From a candidate division WOR-1 bacterium RIFOXYB2_FULL_48_7 (GTDB lineage: Bacteria; Margulisbacteria; WOR-1; O2-12-FULL-45-9; XYB2-FULL-48-7), in assembly GCA_001771615.1 (NCBI GenBank), contig MEUF01000024.1, forward strand, positions 11,240-24,174: 12,935 nt of DNA. The letters run 5' to 3'. This document shows positions 6,175 through 12,355 of this stretch, in pieces. Below the pieces are notes generated by a model that had not been told where the DNA came from, did not search any database, and saw nothing but the letters and a program-made list of their open reading frames with translations. The number at the start of each line of letters is the position of its first letter. Within the stretch, counting starts at the first letter, position 1. The position numbers and the translations under genes were made by a program.

Positions 6175-7749
6175 ATGAAGCAGCGTTGGGTCTGGATTGC
6201 TTTTGCCCTGTTAATTGCCTTGCTAGCCACTCTTTTTGTCAATTATGTCGTTTTTGGCGACGTTTTCAATAAAGAAGAGTCCCAACATGCGCTTTATGGC
6301 CTCTGGCTTTATAAGGATTTACGGGGATTGGACCTGGGGGCCTTTTGGTATGATACCCAGCGCCAGATGTACTGGCCGTTTTTACATTCCTGGATCCAGT
6401 CGCTTTTTTTCCTGTTCTTTGGCGTCAGCTTTGCTGCGGCCCGCCTGATGAGCTTTGTCATTTTTCTGCTGACCCTGTACCTGATGTTTGATGTCTCCAA
6501 GCGTTTTGCGCCCGATGGCTGGAAAATCGGTCTGCTGGCGGTTGGCCTGGCGTTGACTTCGCCGATAATGCTGCACTACGCCACCCAAAATACTCTCGAA
6601 GGGTTGGGGGCGTTGATTTTTCTGGCCAGTTTCCATTTTTACACAATTTGTGAAGAGCGGAAGCTGTTTATCGAGTATGCCATCCTGGGCGTTTTGATCG
6701 GGCTGTCGATTTATACCAACTACCTGTATGCCTACCTGATGATCCCCGCTTTTATGCTGGCAACTTCATCGAAGCTAGGGCCGTTATTGATCGAAGGCTT
6801 TAACTTGACCCGTAAGGGCGAAAAAGCCGCCATCCCTTTTATCTGGTGGGCCTATAAAAAATTAATTGTCTTGATAATCCTGCTGGCTTTTATTGCTGTC
6901 TGGTTTTTTACGGCGGCGTTCAACCGGAAAATTATGCTCTTTTTGCAGGCGATATTCCGTTATTCCGGCGGTGATCCGACTTTAGGGGTTTGGCAGAGCT
7001 TAATATTTTATCCCCTGGCGATCATCAAGCAATATGCCTTTTCACCCTGGTTAGGATTTTTTGTCTTGCTGGCCCTGTTCAAGCCATTTGTCGCAACCGC
7101 CTATCGCCAAGTCAATAAAATGTATACTTTTATCTGGACCGTATTAGTCCTGGCGATTTTTACCGTGCCGACCAAGGCGCCGCAATTTATTTATATACTG
7201 GCCCCGTTCATTTGCCTGATTTTTGCCGCGATGGTCTTTTATTGGGCAGAAAAGCTGCAAAAGAAGGCGGCCATCGTCATGCTGGTCCTGGCACTCCCCT
7301 TGGTTTTTTCGCTCCCGCGGCTGGCCGGCATATATTTCCCACCGCGGCCGACCGAAAATATGAATGCCGTCCTTAATTATTTTCGGCAGCAGATTGTTCC
7401 CCGTTATCCGATCGCCGCTTCGTTCAATTTGCAGCACCTGAATCCGGAGCTGATAACTTTTCGCTTTTGGGATTGGAATGCCCCGGTCATGGCTGACCCG
7501 GTCATCGGCCAGGCCGAAATGTTCCGCAACGCGCAATATTTTTTGACCGTTGAATTATCGGACAACAGTCCCTACCAGGCCGAGGTGCTGGACGACACGC
7601 TTGACGGCTGGAACCGTTTTTTGGCTGATAAGCGGCAGGCTGGCGAGGTCAGGGAATTTTCTCTCCGCAGTTTTCCCGCTATCGGTGTCACCGCCAAGAT
7701 ATATGAAAAAGAGCTGCACCAGGAAATTCCCCAGGTCGCGGAAAACTAA
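6175..7749 (+). CDS. GT-C family membrane glycosyltransferase (GT39/ArnT-like)
   Basis: A 524-residue polytopic membrane protein resembling dolichyl- or undecaprenyl-phosphate-sugar-dependent glycosyltransferases (PMT/ArnT type), which transfer sugars on the outer face of the membrane. The first membrane helix (about 7-27) is followed by an extracytoplasmic loop, DVFNKEESQHALYGLWLY (29-46), with adjacent acids Glu34-Glu35 at the place of the catalytic acidic motif of GT-C enzymes, and then YWPFLHSW (66-73) before the next helix. About ten further hydrophobic segments run to residue 385, and the last 135 residues are a soluble tail. The acceptor cannot be told; lipid, protein or polysaccharide are all possible. 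It is transcribed alone and converges on the DUF2207-like gene with a 3-base gap. Confidence 0.75.
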   Translation: MKQRWVWIAFALLIALLATLFVNYVVFGDVFNKEESQHALYGLWLYKDLRGLDLGAFWYDTQRQMYWPFLHSWIQSLFFLFFGVSFAAARLMSFVIFLLTLYLMFDVSKRFAPDGWKIGLLAVGLALTSPIMLHYATQNTLEGLGALIFLASFHFYTICEERKLFIEYAILGVLIGLSIYTNYLYAYLMIPAFMLATSSKLGPLLIEGFNLTRKGEKAAIPFIWWAYKKLIVLIILLAFIAVWFFTAAFNRKIMLFLQAIFRYSGGDPTLGVWQSLIFYPLAIIKQYAFSPWLGFFVLLALFKPFVATAYRQVNKMYTFIWTVLVLAIFTVPTKAPQFIYILAPFICLIFAAMVFYWAEKLQKKAAIVMLVLALPLVFSLPRLAGIYFPPRPTENMNAVLNYFRQQIVPRYPIAASFNLQHLNPELITFRFWDWNAPVMADPVIGQAEMFRNAQYFLTVELSDNSPYQAEVLDDTLDGWNRFLADKRQAGEVREFSLRSFPAIGVTAKIYEKELHQEIPQVAEN

Positions 7750-7752
7750 TAG

Positions 7753-8763
7753 TTAATTAGTCGAGCTAACGTCGAGCAGATTATTTAAAAGATTGATTTG
7801 GGCCAATAATTGTTCGGCTGTGGCTGGTTGTCCGGTCAGCGGAGAGACTATTTGGCCGGGATGGCGTTGCAAATATAGGTCTTCTACCCCAAAAGCGACA
7901 GCATAGGGCAGGTCACTGGAAAAATTATCCGGCTTGGCTGTGCCGGTAGACAAAGCCTGCCGGTAATCTTGCAGCTGACGGCTTGTTATTTCCCCCAATT
8001 TTGTTTTGCCAACCAGGGCATTGGCTATTGAGATTATAAAAAGGCCGGATAAGTAAACCCCGCCCAGAATGCCGACGAACCAATTGCCTGGGCTGAAAAT
8101 ATAGGCCAAGGTTAGGACAAATCCCCAGAGGGTCAGGGGCAGGCAAACCGCCACAATCATTAAAAAAATGTAGAGGCGGACAAGCTGCTGGTTGGTTCGC
8201 GGCTGGGACAACCGCCGCCAGTCGATGTTATGGACAAGCAGGAAAAAGAAAAGCCAACCTACAGCTGTCAGGAAGGGGGGAGGGAAACTAAGCCAAAGCA
8301 ATGGCAGGCTGGATAAAACCGAAGCAAAACTGCCAAATAATAAAACCAGCTTCAAAATTTGGCGGGGATTACGGGCAAAATAACCCTGGCCGGTTAATTG
8401 CGAGAATATTTGATCTTTGATTGCTTCCTGTCTGGTGACAAAGATCCTGGCCGTTGCTTCATCAAGCGATTTAAATCCCCCAAGCCAGGCAATTGGCCGG
8501 TGGCCGGTGGCTTCGGATGCCAAGCGGCTCTCTCCCGGACGACGGGAACCGAGAAAGGCCTTTATTAATTCCCGTTCATGTGCGGCGGCGGAGCCGGGGT
8601 CCCGTAAAAGGGTCAGTTCATAGTCGGCCAGTTTACCGTCGCGGTAAATTTCCCTAAACTGCCAATATCCCCGAAGAACAAGATCAATGATGGTCGCAGT
8701 GATTTCTTGTGCCTGGACATTTTTATCGATTAACGCCCCAGCCAGGGCGGGTGAGAGGTTCAT
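7753..8763 (-). CDS. DUF2207-like membrane protein lacking the usual N-terminal domain
   Basis: A 336-residue protein that begins MNLSPALAGALIDKNVQAQE, continues ITATIIDLVLRGYW, and ends with SDLPYAVAFGVEDLYLQRH. Both stretches match, as I recall the family, the cytoplasmic domain of DUF2207 membrane proteins. Two hydrophobic blocks lie between (about 135-175 and 190-245), each probably a pair of helices. Full-length DUF2207 proteins have an extracytoplasmic domain and a first membrane helix ahead of this part; here nothing upstream can encode it, because the frame runs into the promoter and then a stop. A TTG at 8799 would extend the ORF by 12 residues, but that TTG is the first half of a TTGACT -35 box, and the ATG at 8763 fits the -10. 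The function of the family is unknown. Confidence 0.72.
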   Translation of the reverse strand: MNLSPALAGALIDKNVQAQEITATIIDLVLRGYWQFREIYRDGKLADYELTLLRDPGSAAAHERELIKAFLGSRRPGESRLASEATGHRPIAWLGGFKSLDEATARIFVTRQEAIKDQIFSQLTGQGYFARNPRQILKLVLLFGSFASVLSSLPLLWLSFPPPFLTAVGWLFFFLLVHNIDWRRLSQPRTNQQLVRLYIFLMIVAVCLPLTLWGFVLTLAYIFSPGNWFVGILGGVYLSGLFIISIANALVGKTKLGEITSRQLQDYRQALSTGTAKPDNFSSDLPYAVAFGVEDLYLQRHPGQIVSPLTGQPATAEQLLAQINLLNNLLDVSSTN

Positions 8764-8770
8764 CTGGGAA

Positions 8771-8799
8771 ATTTTCGCATGAATCAACCGGCTAGTCAA
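8771..8799 (-). promoter_or_regulatory. Promoter of the DUF2207-like gene
   Basis: Minus-strand TTGACT (8799-8794), a 17-base spacer ending in TGC, and GAAAAT (8776-8771), an extended -10. The box ends 7 bases before the ATG at 8763. This decides the start codon and argues against the TTG at 8799. Confidence 0.55.
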
Positions 8800-8811
8800 T
8801 TTTTGCGGATA

Positions 8812-8820
8812 TGCTAGAAT
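8812..8820 (+). promoter_or_regulatory. Extended -10 element of the DUF4015 gene
   Basis: TGCTAGAAT, a TGn-extended -10 with five of six consensus matches, ending 7 bases before the ATG at 8828. There is no Shine-Dalgarno site and no good -35. It is very like the TGCTAAAAT of dapF. Confidence 0.55.
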
Positions 8821-8827
8821 AAACCTG

Positions 8828-9913
8828 ATGAAAAAAATTGTCGCCTTCAGCTATTTGATCACCTTTTTGGCAATATTTATTTTTGTCACCAGCCGTGAAA
8901 AACCCTCCGAGGCCGGTTTGTTCGGCAAACAAAAGCGGACAGCCGAAAAAGGGATCTACTTAACCGCCTATACCGTTCAGCGCGGCAGTTACTTTTCTTA
9001 CCTAAAGGAGCAATGTAAAAAAGCCGGCTTGAATACCCTGGTAATTGACGGCAAGGCTTCACTTTGCCGGCCTTTCATCGGGTTGGCCAAACAAAGGAAA
9101 TTGACCAAGGAGACAAAACCCCAAGCCGATCCCTGGTTGACTAAACTGGCGGAGGAATTGCACAAGGAAGGGTTTATTTTATCGGTCCGGGTGGTCGCTT
9201 TTAAGGATGACCAGTTGGCCGCGCTTCGTCCCGATTTGGCGATTCACCTGTCAGGCGGTGGGATTTACCGGGACAAAAAGGGGGGCTTGTGGGTTGACCC
9301 ATATAATGATGAAGTCAGGCTTTATAATGCTTTAATTGCGGAATCGGCCGCACTATCCGGAGTTGACGAAGTCCAATTTGATTATATCCGTTTTCCAGCG
9401 GAAGGGGCGGCCAGATTTGCCGTCTATCCCTTGGCCAAACCGGGAATCACCAAAGTTGATATTATCTGCCAATTTTTAAAAGAGGTCCGCGAGCGGACAA
9501 ACCGCTATAATGTTTCGCTGGCGTTAGATATTTTTGGCGTCACTGCCTGGCAGAGCCGCTATGACATTGAGATCCTGGGACAGGACCTGAAAAAAATGGC
9601 TCCCTACCTGGATGTCATTTCCCCAATGCTCTACCCCTCGCACTTCCATGCGGGCTATGATGGCTTTGCTAATCCCGGTTCGGAGCCGTACTATTTTATT
9701 AACGCGGGTGTGGCCAAGGCGCAGGAAATCCTGTCTGATGAGGCGACCGTGTTGGTCCCCTGGATCCAGGGGTTCAATTTGCTTTCCCCCAATTACGGGC
9801 CACAGTATATCCGTGATCAGGTCCGGGCGGCCAAGGATGCCGGCGTGGACCGCTTTTTGATCTGGAACGCCCGTAATGTCTATGATGTTTCCTTTACCGC
9901 TTTAAAACACTAG
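8828..9913 (+). CDS. Putative glycoside hydrolase (DUF4015 family), membrane-anchored or secreted
   Basis: A 361-residue protein with a hydrophobic N-terminal segment (about 4-20) that may be an uncleaved anchor or signal peptide, followed by a TIM-barrel-like domain. Recognisable stretches are KGIYLTAYT (41-49), GLNTLVID (67-74), LWVDPYNDEVR (154-164), VDEVQFDYIRFP (179-190) with Asp185, ALDIFG (232-237) with Asp234, ISPMLYPSHF (264-273), PWIQGF (311-316) and FLIWNARNVYD (343-353). The pattern matches the DUF4015 glycosyl-hydrolase-like group, which is related to GH13/GH66-type barrels. Substrate and activity are not established for the family; polysaccharide or peptidoglycan are guesses. 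The stop TAG shares the palindrome CTAG with the stop of the converging downstream gene. Confidence 0.82.
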   Translation: MKKIVAFSYLITFLAIFIFVTSREKPSEAGLFGKQKRTAEKGIYLTAYTVQRGSYFSYLKEQCKKAGLNTLVIDGKASLCRPFIGLAKQRKLTKETKPQADPWLTKLAEELHKEGFILSVRVVAFKDDQLAALRPDLAIHLSGGGIYRDKKGGLWVDPYNDEVRLYNALIAESAALSGVDEVQFDYIRFPAEGAARFAVYPLAKPGITKVDIICQFLKEVRERTNRYNVSLALDIFGVTAWQSRYDIEILGQDLKKMAPYLDVISPMLYPSHFHAGYDGFANPGSEPYYFINAGVAKAQEILSDEATVLVPWIQGFNLLSPNYGPQYIRDQVRAAKDAGVDRFLIWNARNVYDVSFTALKH

Positions 9914-10248
9914 GATACTTTATGCGGTTTTGCCCCGACCAGGGCGGGGATGGCAATTAGCAAAATATAACCCAGAATAACTGACCAGGTGTAAAAAGCC
10001 ATATTGCCGTTCTTGAAAGCCAGCACGATTATCACGTAATCCAGGGCTATATTGAGCAAGGCCCAGGCTATCCCGGTTAAGACTGATTCGATGACCGAAG
10101 TAAAGTTATATTGTTTAACCATCAACCAAACAATCCCGGCCCCTAAGACAAGGGAGATCAGGCTGACGGCTTCGCCAGTTGCCGAGCCGATGACAAACAT
10201 TATTGAAAAATAGAGGAAGCCATAGGCTAGGGCCTTAGTAAGTTTCAT
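9910..10248 (-). CDS. Small four-helix membrane protein, unknown function
   Basis: I do not recognise this 112-residue protein. It has four hydrophobic segments (about 5-22, 26-44, 53-76, 83-103) linked by short polar loops and a short basic tail (GAKPHKVS), so it is an integral membrane protein with both ends probably cytoplasmic. It starts 25 bases after the stop of the TPR gene and may be co-transcribed with it. A weak TATTAA ends 6 bases before the ATG, the same geometry as other genes here. Confidence 0.7.
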   Translation of the reverse strand: MKLTKALAYGFLYFSIMFVIGSATGEAVSLISLVLGAGIVWLMVKQYNFTSVIESVLTGIAWALLNIALDYVIIVLAFKNGNMAFYTWSVILGYILLIAIPALVGAKPHKVS

Positions 10249-10254
10249 TTGATG

Positions 10255-10260
10255 TTAATA
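10255..10260 (-). promoter_or_regulatory. Possible weak -10 of the small membrane protein
   Basis: Minus-strand TATTAA (four of six matches) ends 6 bases before the ATG at 10248, with ACGACA about 18 bases further upstream inside the end of the TPR gene. It is weak and supported mainly by the repeated geometry. Confidence 0.3.
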
Positions 10261-10273
10261 GGCACAAACTATT

Positions 10274-11275
10274 TTATTTGTCGTTAATCTTTTTCAGCAA
10301 TTTACCGGCGAAGTTGCGGCTGTTTAGCTTTTTCAGCTGTTCGTACTGCATCTTGGCGGCTTGTTTGTCTCCCAGCTCCAGCGCACAAAGCCCGATATTG
10401 TAAATTGCGTCATCGGCTTTCGGGTTAAGCTTGACTGTGTCCTTATAATAACGGATCGCTTCTTTATAGTTTTTACTTTTTTGATAAGCATATCCAAGGT
10501 TATAGACCGCATTTTCATATCTGGGATCGACAATCAGGGCCTCTTTATAGCTTCTAATCTCGTCATTGAGCTTGCCCAGGTTGCTATAAGCGATCCCCAT
10601 GTTGTAGTAGGCTTTGACATAACCGGGATCGATTTTAATGGCTTTTTTGTATGCTTCAACGGCGTCCTGGCTTTTGCCCTGTTCATCAAGGATGATGCCG
10701 GTATTGTAGAGCGGTTCGGGCATTTTGGGGTCAAGGGATGCCGCTTTTTTGTAATATTCCAGAGCCTCCTTGGCTTTGCCCATCAGTTGATAGCTTAAGC
10801 CAATATTGAGGGTCGCATCGGCCGCTTTTGGCTGGATTTTTAATGATTCTTGATAAGCGGCAATAGCGTCATCGAACATTTTTAATGCCCGATAAGCATT
10901 CCCCAGATTGTAATGAGCATCGCTGTCTTTAGGATTTAGCTTGATCGCTTTCTTATAAGCATCAATTGCTTCGGGCAGTTTGTTGAGGGCTTTATAGGCT
11001 ATTCCCAAATTGTAATAAGTATTGGCATCACTGGAATCAATATTGATGGCCTCTTTGTAGGCTTTAATTTCATTAACGAAATCACCAAGTTTGCCGTAAT
11101 TATACCCAAGCGAGAAATACGCCTTGGCATCGTCAGGGTTTTTGGCAATAGCTTGTTTTAAGGCGGCAATCTCGGCTTTGATATTGGACCCCGGCAATTT
11201 CTTGGCCGGGCCACCGTACGCCAGGTTGGCCATAAAAGCCAAGGCCATGATAAGGGCAACTAATCTAAAATTCAT
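10274..11275 (-). CDS. Secreted tetratricopeptide-repeat protein
   Basis: A 333-residue protein with a signal peptide (MNFRLVALIMALAFMANLAY, cleavage probably near residue 20-22) followed by about eight tandem 34-residue TPR units. The units start near residues 50, 84, 118, 152, 186, 220, 254 and 288, with a partial helix pair at 34-47. Each has the pattern A-x-Y-N-L-G-x-A-Y...A-I-x-x-Y-K-K-A-I-x-L-x-P. TPRs form a superhelical protein-binding scaffold; the signal peptide places this one in the periplasm or outside the cell. No enzymatic domain is attached, so the partner is unknown. Unlike most genes here it has a full promoter, an untranslated leader and a strong AGGAGG ribosome site. Confidence 0.93.
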   Translation of the reverse strand: MNFRLVALIMALAFMANLAYGGPAKKLPGSNIKAEIAALKQAIAKNPDDAKAYFSLGYNYGKLGDFVNEIKAYKEAINIDSSDANTYYNLGIAYKALNKLPEAIDAYKKAIKLNPKDSDAHYNLGNAYRALKMFDDAIAAYQESLKIQPKAADATLNIGLSYQLMGKAKEALEYYKKAASLDPKMPEPLYNTGIILDEQGKSQDAVEAYKKAIKIDPGYVKAYYNMGIAYSNLGKLNDEIRSYKEALIVDPRYENAVYNLGYAYQKSKNYKEAIRYYKDTVKLNPKADDAIYNIGLCALELGDKQAAKMQYEQLKKLNSRNFAGKLLKKINDK

Positions 11276-11282
11276 ATTCTTT

Positions 11283-11288
11283 CCTCCT
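11283..11288 (-). promoter_or_regulatory. Strong Shine-Dalgarno site of the TPR gene
   Basis: Minus-strand AGGAGG, 7 bases before the ATG at 11275. It is the strongest ribosome site in the window and contrasts with the genes that have none. Confidence 0.85.
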
Positions 11289-11307
11289 GAAGGTTGTTGA
11301 TATTAAT

Positions 11308-11335
11308 ATGATAATCTTTTTATTGTTGGTGTCAA
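11308..11335 (-). promoter_or_regulatory. Promoter of the TPR gene
   Basis: Minus-strand TTGACA (11335-11330), a perfect -35, then 16 bases, then TATCAT (11313-11308). A start near 11301 leaves a leader of about 25 bases containing the AGGAGG site. Confidence 0.65.
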
Positions 11336-11388
11336 CTAGAAAATCAACTTTCGCACAGCTGATATATGGCCGCTAGGGCCTGAAGAAT

Positions 11389-11402
11389 GACCAATTTTGG
11401 TC
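11389..11402. promoter_or_regulatory. Perfect dyad GACCAA-TT-TTGGTC
   Basis: A 6-base inverted repeat with a 2-base centre in the 194-base gap between the TPR gene and the four-helix-bundle gene. It lies about 60 bases upstream of the predicted start of the latter. It could be an operator; no U-rich tail supports a terminator. Confidence 0.35.
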
Positions 11403-11413
11403 GACTTTTATGA

Positions 11414-11428
11414 TTGCCAGCCTGGCAA
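11414..11428. promoter_or_regulatory. Perfect dyad TTGCCAG-C-CTGGCAA, possible operator
   Basis: A 7-base inverted repeat with a single central base, covering the place where the -35 box of the four-helix-bundle gene would lie relative to its TATACT -10. That position suits a repressor or activator site. Confidence 0.45.
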
Positions 11429-11442
11429 GAATATTGCATCAA

Positions 11443-11448
11443 TATACT
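11443..11448 (+). promoter_or_regulatory. -10 box of the four-helix-bundle gene
   Basis: TATACT, five of six matches, about 20 bases before the ATG. There is no good -35 at the normal spacing; the dyad at 11414-11428 occupies that region. The gene has a normal leader with AGAGGTGAT (11456-11464) as ribosome site, 5 bases before the ATG. Confidence 0.5.
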
Positions 11449-11469
11449 ATTACAAAGAGGTGATGAACG

Positions 11470-11826
11470 ATGGTTTTTCTATTTGAAAAATTGGAGGTTT
11501 ACAAGAAAGCGATGGGGATGGCAGAAGAAATATGTCTGCTAGAAGGTAAAATCAGGGATAAAGTGATTAAAGATCAAATTAAAAGGGCGGTAATTTCAAT
11601 TGTCTTAAACCTGGCGGAGGGGCAGGGGAGGTTACATGGGAGGGAAAAGAGACAATTCTACAATACTTCCCGGGGCTCTTTGTTGGAATGTATTCCATTG
11701 TTGCAATTATCAAAAATGATGGGTTTTCTTGATGAGGAAAAATATTTGCAGCTATATGAATTGGCAAACGAGATTGGGAGAATGCTGACCGGGCTTATCA
11801 AAAGTGTCGAGTTGGAAAAGCCTTAG
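11470..11826 (+). CDS. Four-helix-bundle protein (23S rRNA intervening-sequence / S23 family)
   Basis: A 118-residue, nearly all-helical protein. FEKLEVYKKAMGMAEEI (5-21), the family hallmark QIKRAVISIVLNLAEGQGR (36-54), and FYNTSRGSLLECIPLLQL (63-80) match the TIGR02436 four-helix-bundle family. These proteins were first found inside 23S rRNA intervening sequences and form pentameric bundles; relatives (Avd) serve diversity-generating retroelements by binding reverse transcriptase and RNA. No rRNA or reverse transcriptase is nearby here. The gene is AT-richer than its neighbours, has its own promoter and a strong AGAGGTGAT ribosome site, and lies just beyond the 3' end of ssrA, followed by an inverted array of 7-base repeats. 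Together these suggest an acquired or mobile unit. Its cellular role is unknown. Confidence 0.9.
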   Translation: MVFLFEKLEVYKKAMGMAEEICLLEGKIRDKVIKDQIKRAVISIVLNLAEGQGRLHGREKRQFYNTSRGSLLECIPLLQLSKMMGFLDEEKYLQLYELANEIGRMLTGLIKSVELEKP

Positions 11827-11933
11827 GGAATTAGAAAATAGGACGTTGAAAACAGAACGTGGAAATTAGGTTCAATGAACCTTTCGCTCCAATTGTCTGC
11901 GTTCTGCTTTCTATTATCCATTATCTAAAACTT
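11827..11933. repeat. Inverted arrays of degenerate heptads around a palindrome
   Basis: The whole gap between the four-helix-bundle stop and ssrA can be read in 7-base steps. The left arm on the plus strand is GGAATTA, GAAAATA, GGACGTT, GAAAACA, GAACGTG, GAAATTA (11827-11868). The right arm on the minus strand has units such as GATAATG, GATAATA, GAAAGCA, GAACGCA, GACAATT. Both fit a loose GAxAxxA unit in opposite orientation. The centre is the perfect dyad GGTTCA-A-TGAACC (11869-11881). GAAAACAGAACG on the left and CGTTCTGCTTTC on the right pair over 12 bases with one G-U. The transcript would fold into a long hairpin, though without a clear U-tract. Confidence 0.6.
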
Positions 11934-11934
11934 C

Positions 11935-12343
11935 TGGAGCAGAGGGGAGTCGAACCCCTGTCCGGAAAGGCAGATGCGCCTGCCGCTACGAGCGTAGCTT
12001 CGTTTATCAGTTCGCCTGGAATTTGACCCGAAACGAGGTGTTTCCCAGACTATCCGGAGTTTGTTTCCCCGCCCGGCCGACCGGAGCAACCAGGCAGGTA
12101 GCCGCAAAATAACGTCCGGATCCGGGCTAATCGGCCAACCCGGCGGACGGCGCACTTAAGTTATTAAGCGCGGGCGAAAGCGCCAGAAAGAACTCTGCTA
12201 TTCACAAAGCTCCACTGAACGCCTTCCAATGCTTTAGTAACGTCTGCATTTGTGACGTTGGCTATCGTGATTAACGAGGCAAATAGCATCCTCGGCTCGC
12301 AACATGCGCAACCACAGCTTCCCGTCAAAACCCTTACTGCCCC
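11935..12343 (-). ncRNA. ssrA: Transfer-messenger RNA
   Basis: Rescues stalled ribosomes and tags the unfinished protein. The 5' end GGGGCAG (12343-12337) pairs over 7 bases, one of them G-U, with CTGCTCC (11942-11936). GACGGG lies in the tRNA-like 5' part, and GGGGTTCGACTCCCC is the T arm. Pseudoknot 1 is clear: CGAGG (12294-12290) with CCTCG (12279-12275), and GCTAT (12287-12283) with ATAGC (12265-12261). The tag frame ends in TAATAA inside a hairpin, as in E. coli. The discriminator A is followed by GAA, so CCA is not encoded and must be added. Length is 409 bases without CCA. No strong promoter is visible in front; a TTTAAT lies 11 bases upstream, and it may be read through from the gene ending at 12356. 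Confidence 0.96.
12161..12247 (-). other. tmRNA tag reading frame (27 residues plus two stops)
   Basis: The frame ending in TAATAA (12166-12161) is open upstream. The first Ala codon after pseudoknot 1 at the usual distance is GCA (12247-12245), 13 bases downstream, with A at -4 as in other tmRNAs. The tag begins ADVTKALEGVQ and ends VLSGAFARA. A resume codon at GCC (12262) would give a 32-residue tag starting ANV, but that codon lies in the pseudoknot stem. The end AFARA replaces the common ALAA. Confidence 0.65.
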
Positions 12344-12355
12344 AATCGCGCGGGA

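Noticed and set aside
7745..7761. Inverted repeat ACTAAT-AGTTA-ATTAGT over the stop codons of two converging genes
   Set aside because: The stem has only one G-C pair per arm and no U-tract, too weak for a terminator; it arises partly from TAA/TAG stop codons.
8764..8799. TTG start at 8799 for the DUF2207-like gene
   Set aside because: The TTG is part of the TTGACT -35 box and the predicted transcript starts near 8763, where an ATG begins the conserved domain.
10274..11275. Direct repeats of 102 bases in the TPR gene, checked as a possible CRISPR or satellite
   Set aside because: They are the coding echo of 34-residue TPR units and are poorly conserved at DNA level.
11470..11826. Diversity-generating retroelement suggested by the Avd-like protein
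   Set aside because: No reverse transcriptase, template repeat or variable repeat is present in the window.
11925..12155. A 76-codon open frame on the minus strand
   Set aside because: It lies inside the tRNA-like and pseudoknot regions of ssrA and is an accident of the RNA sequence.
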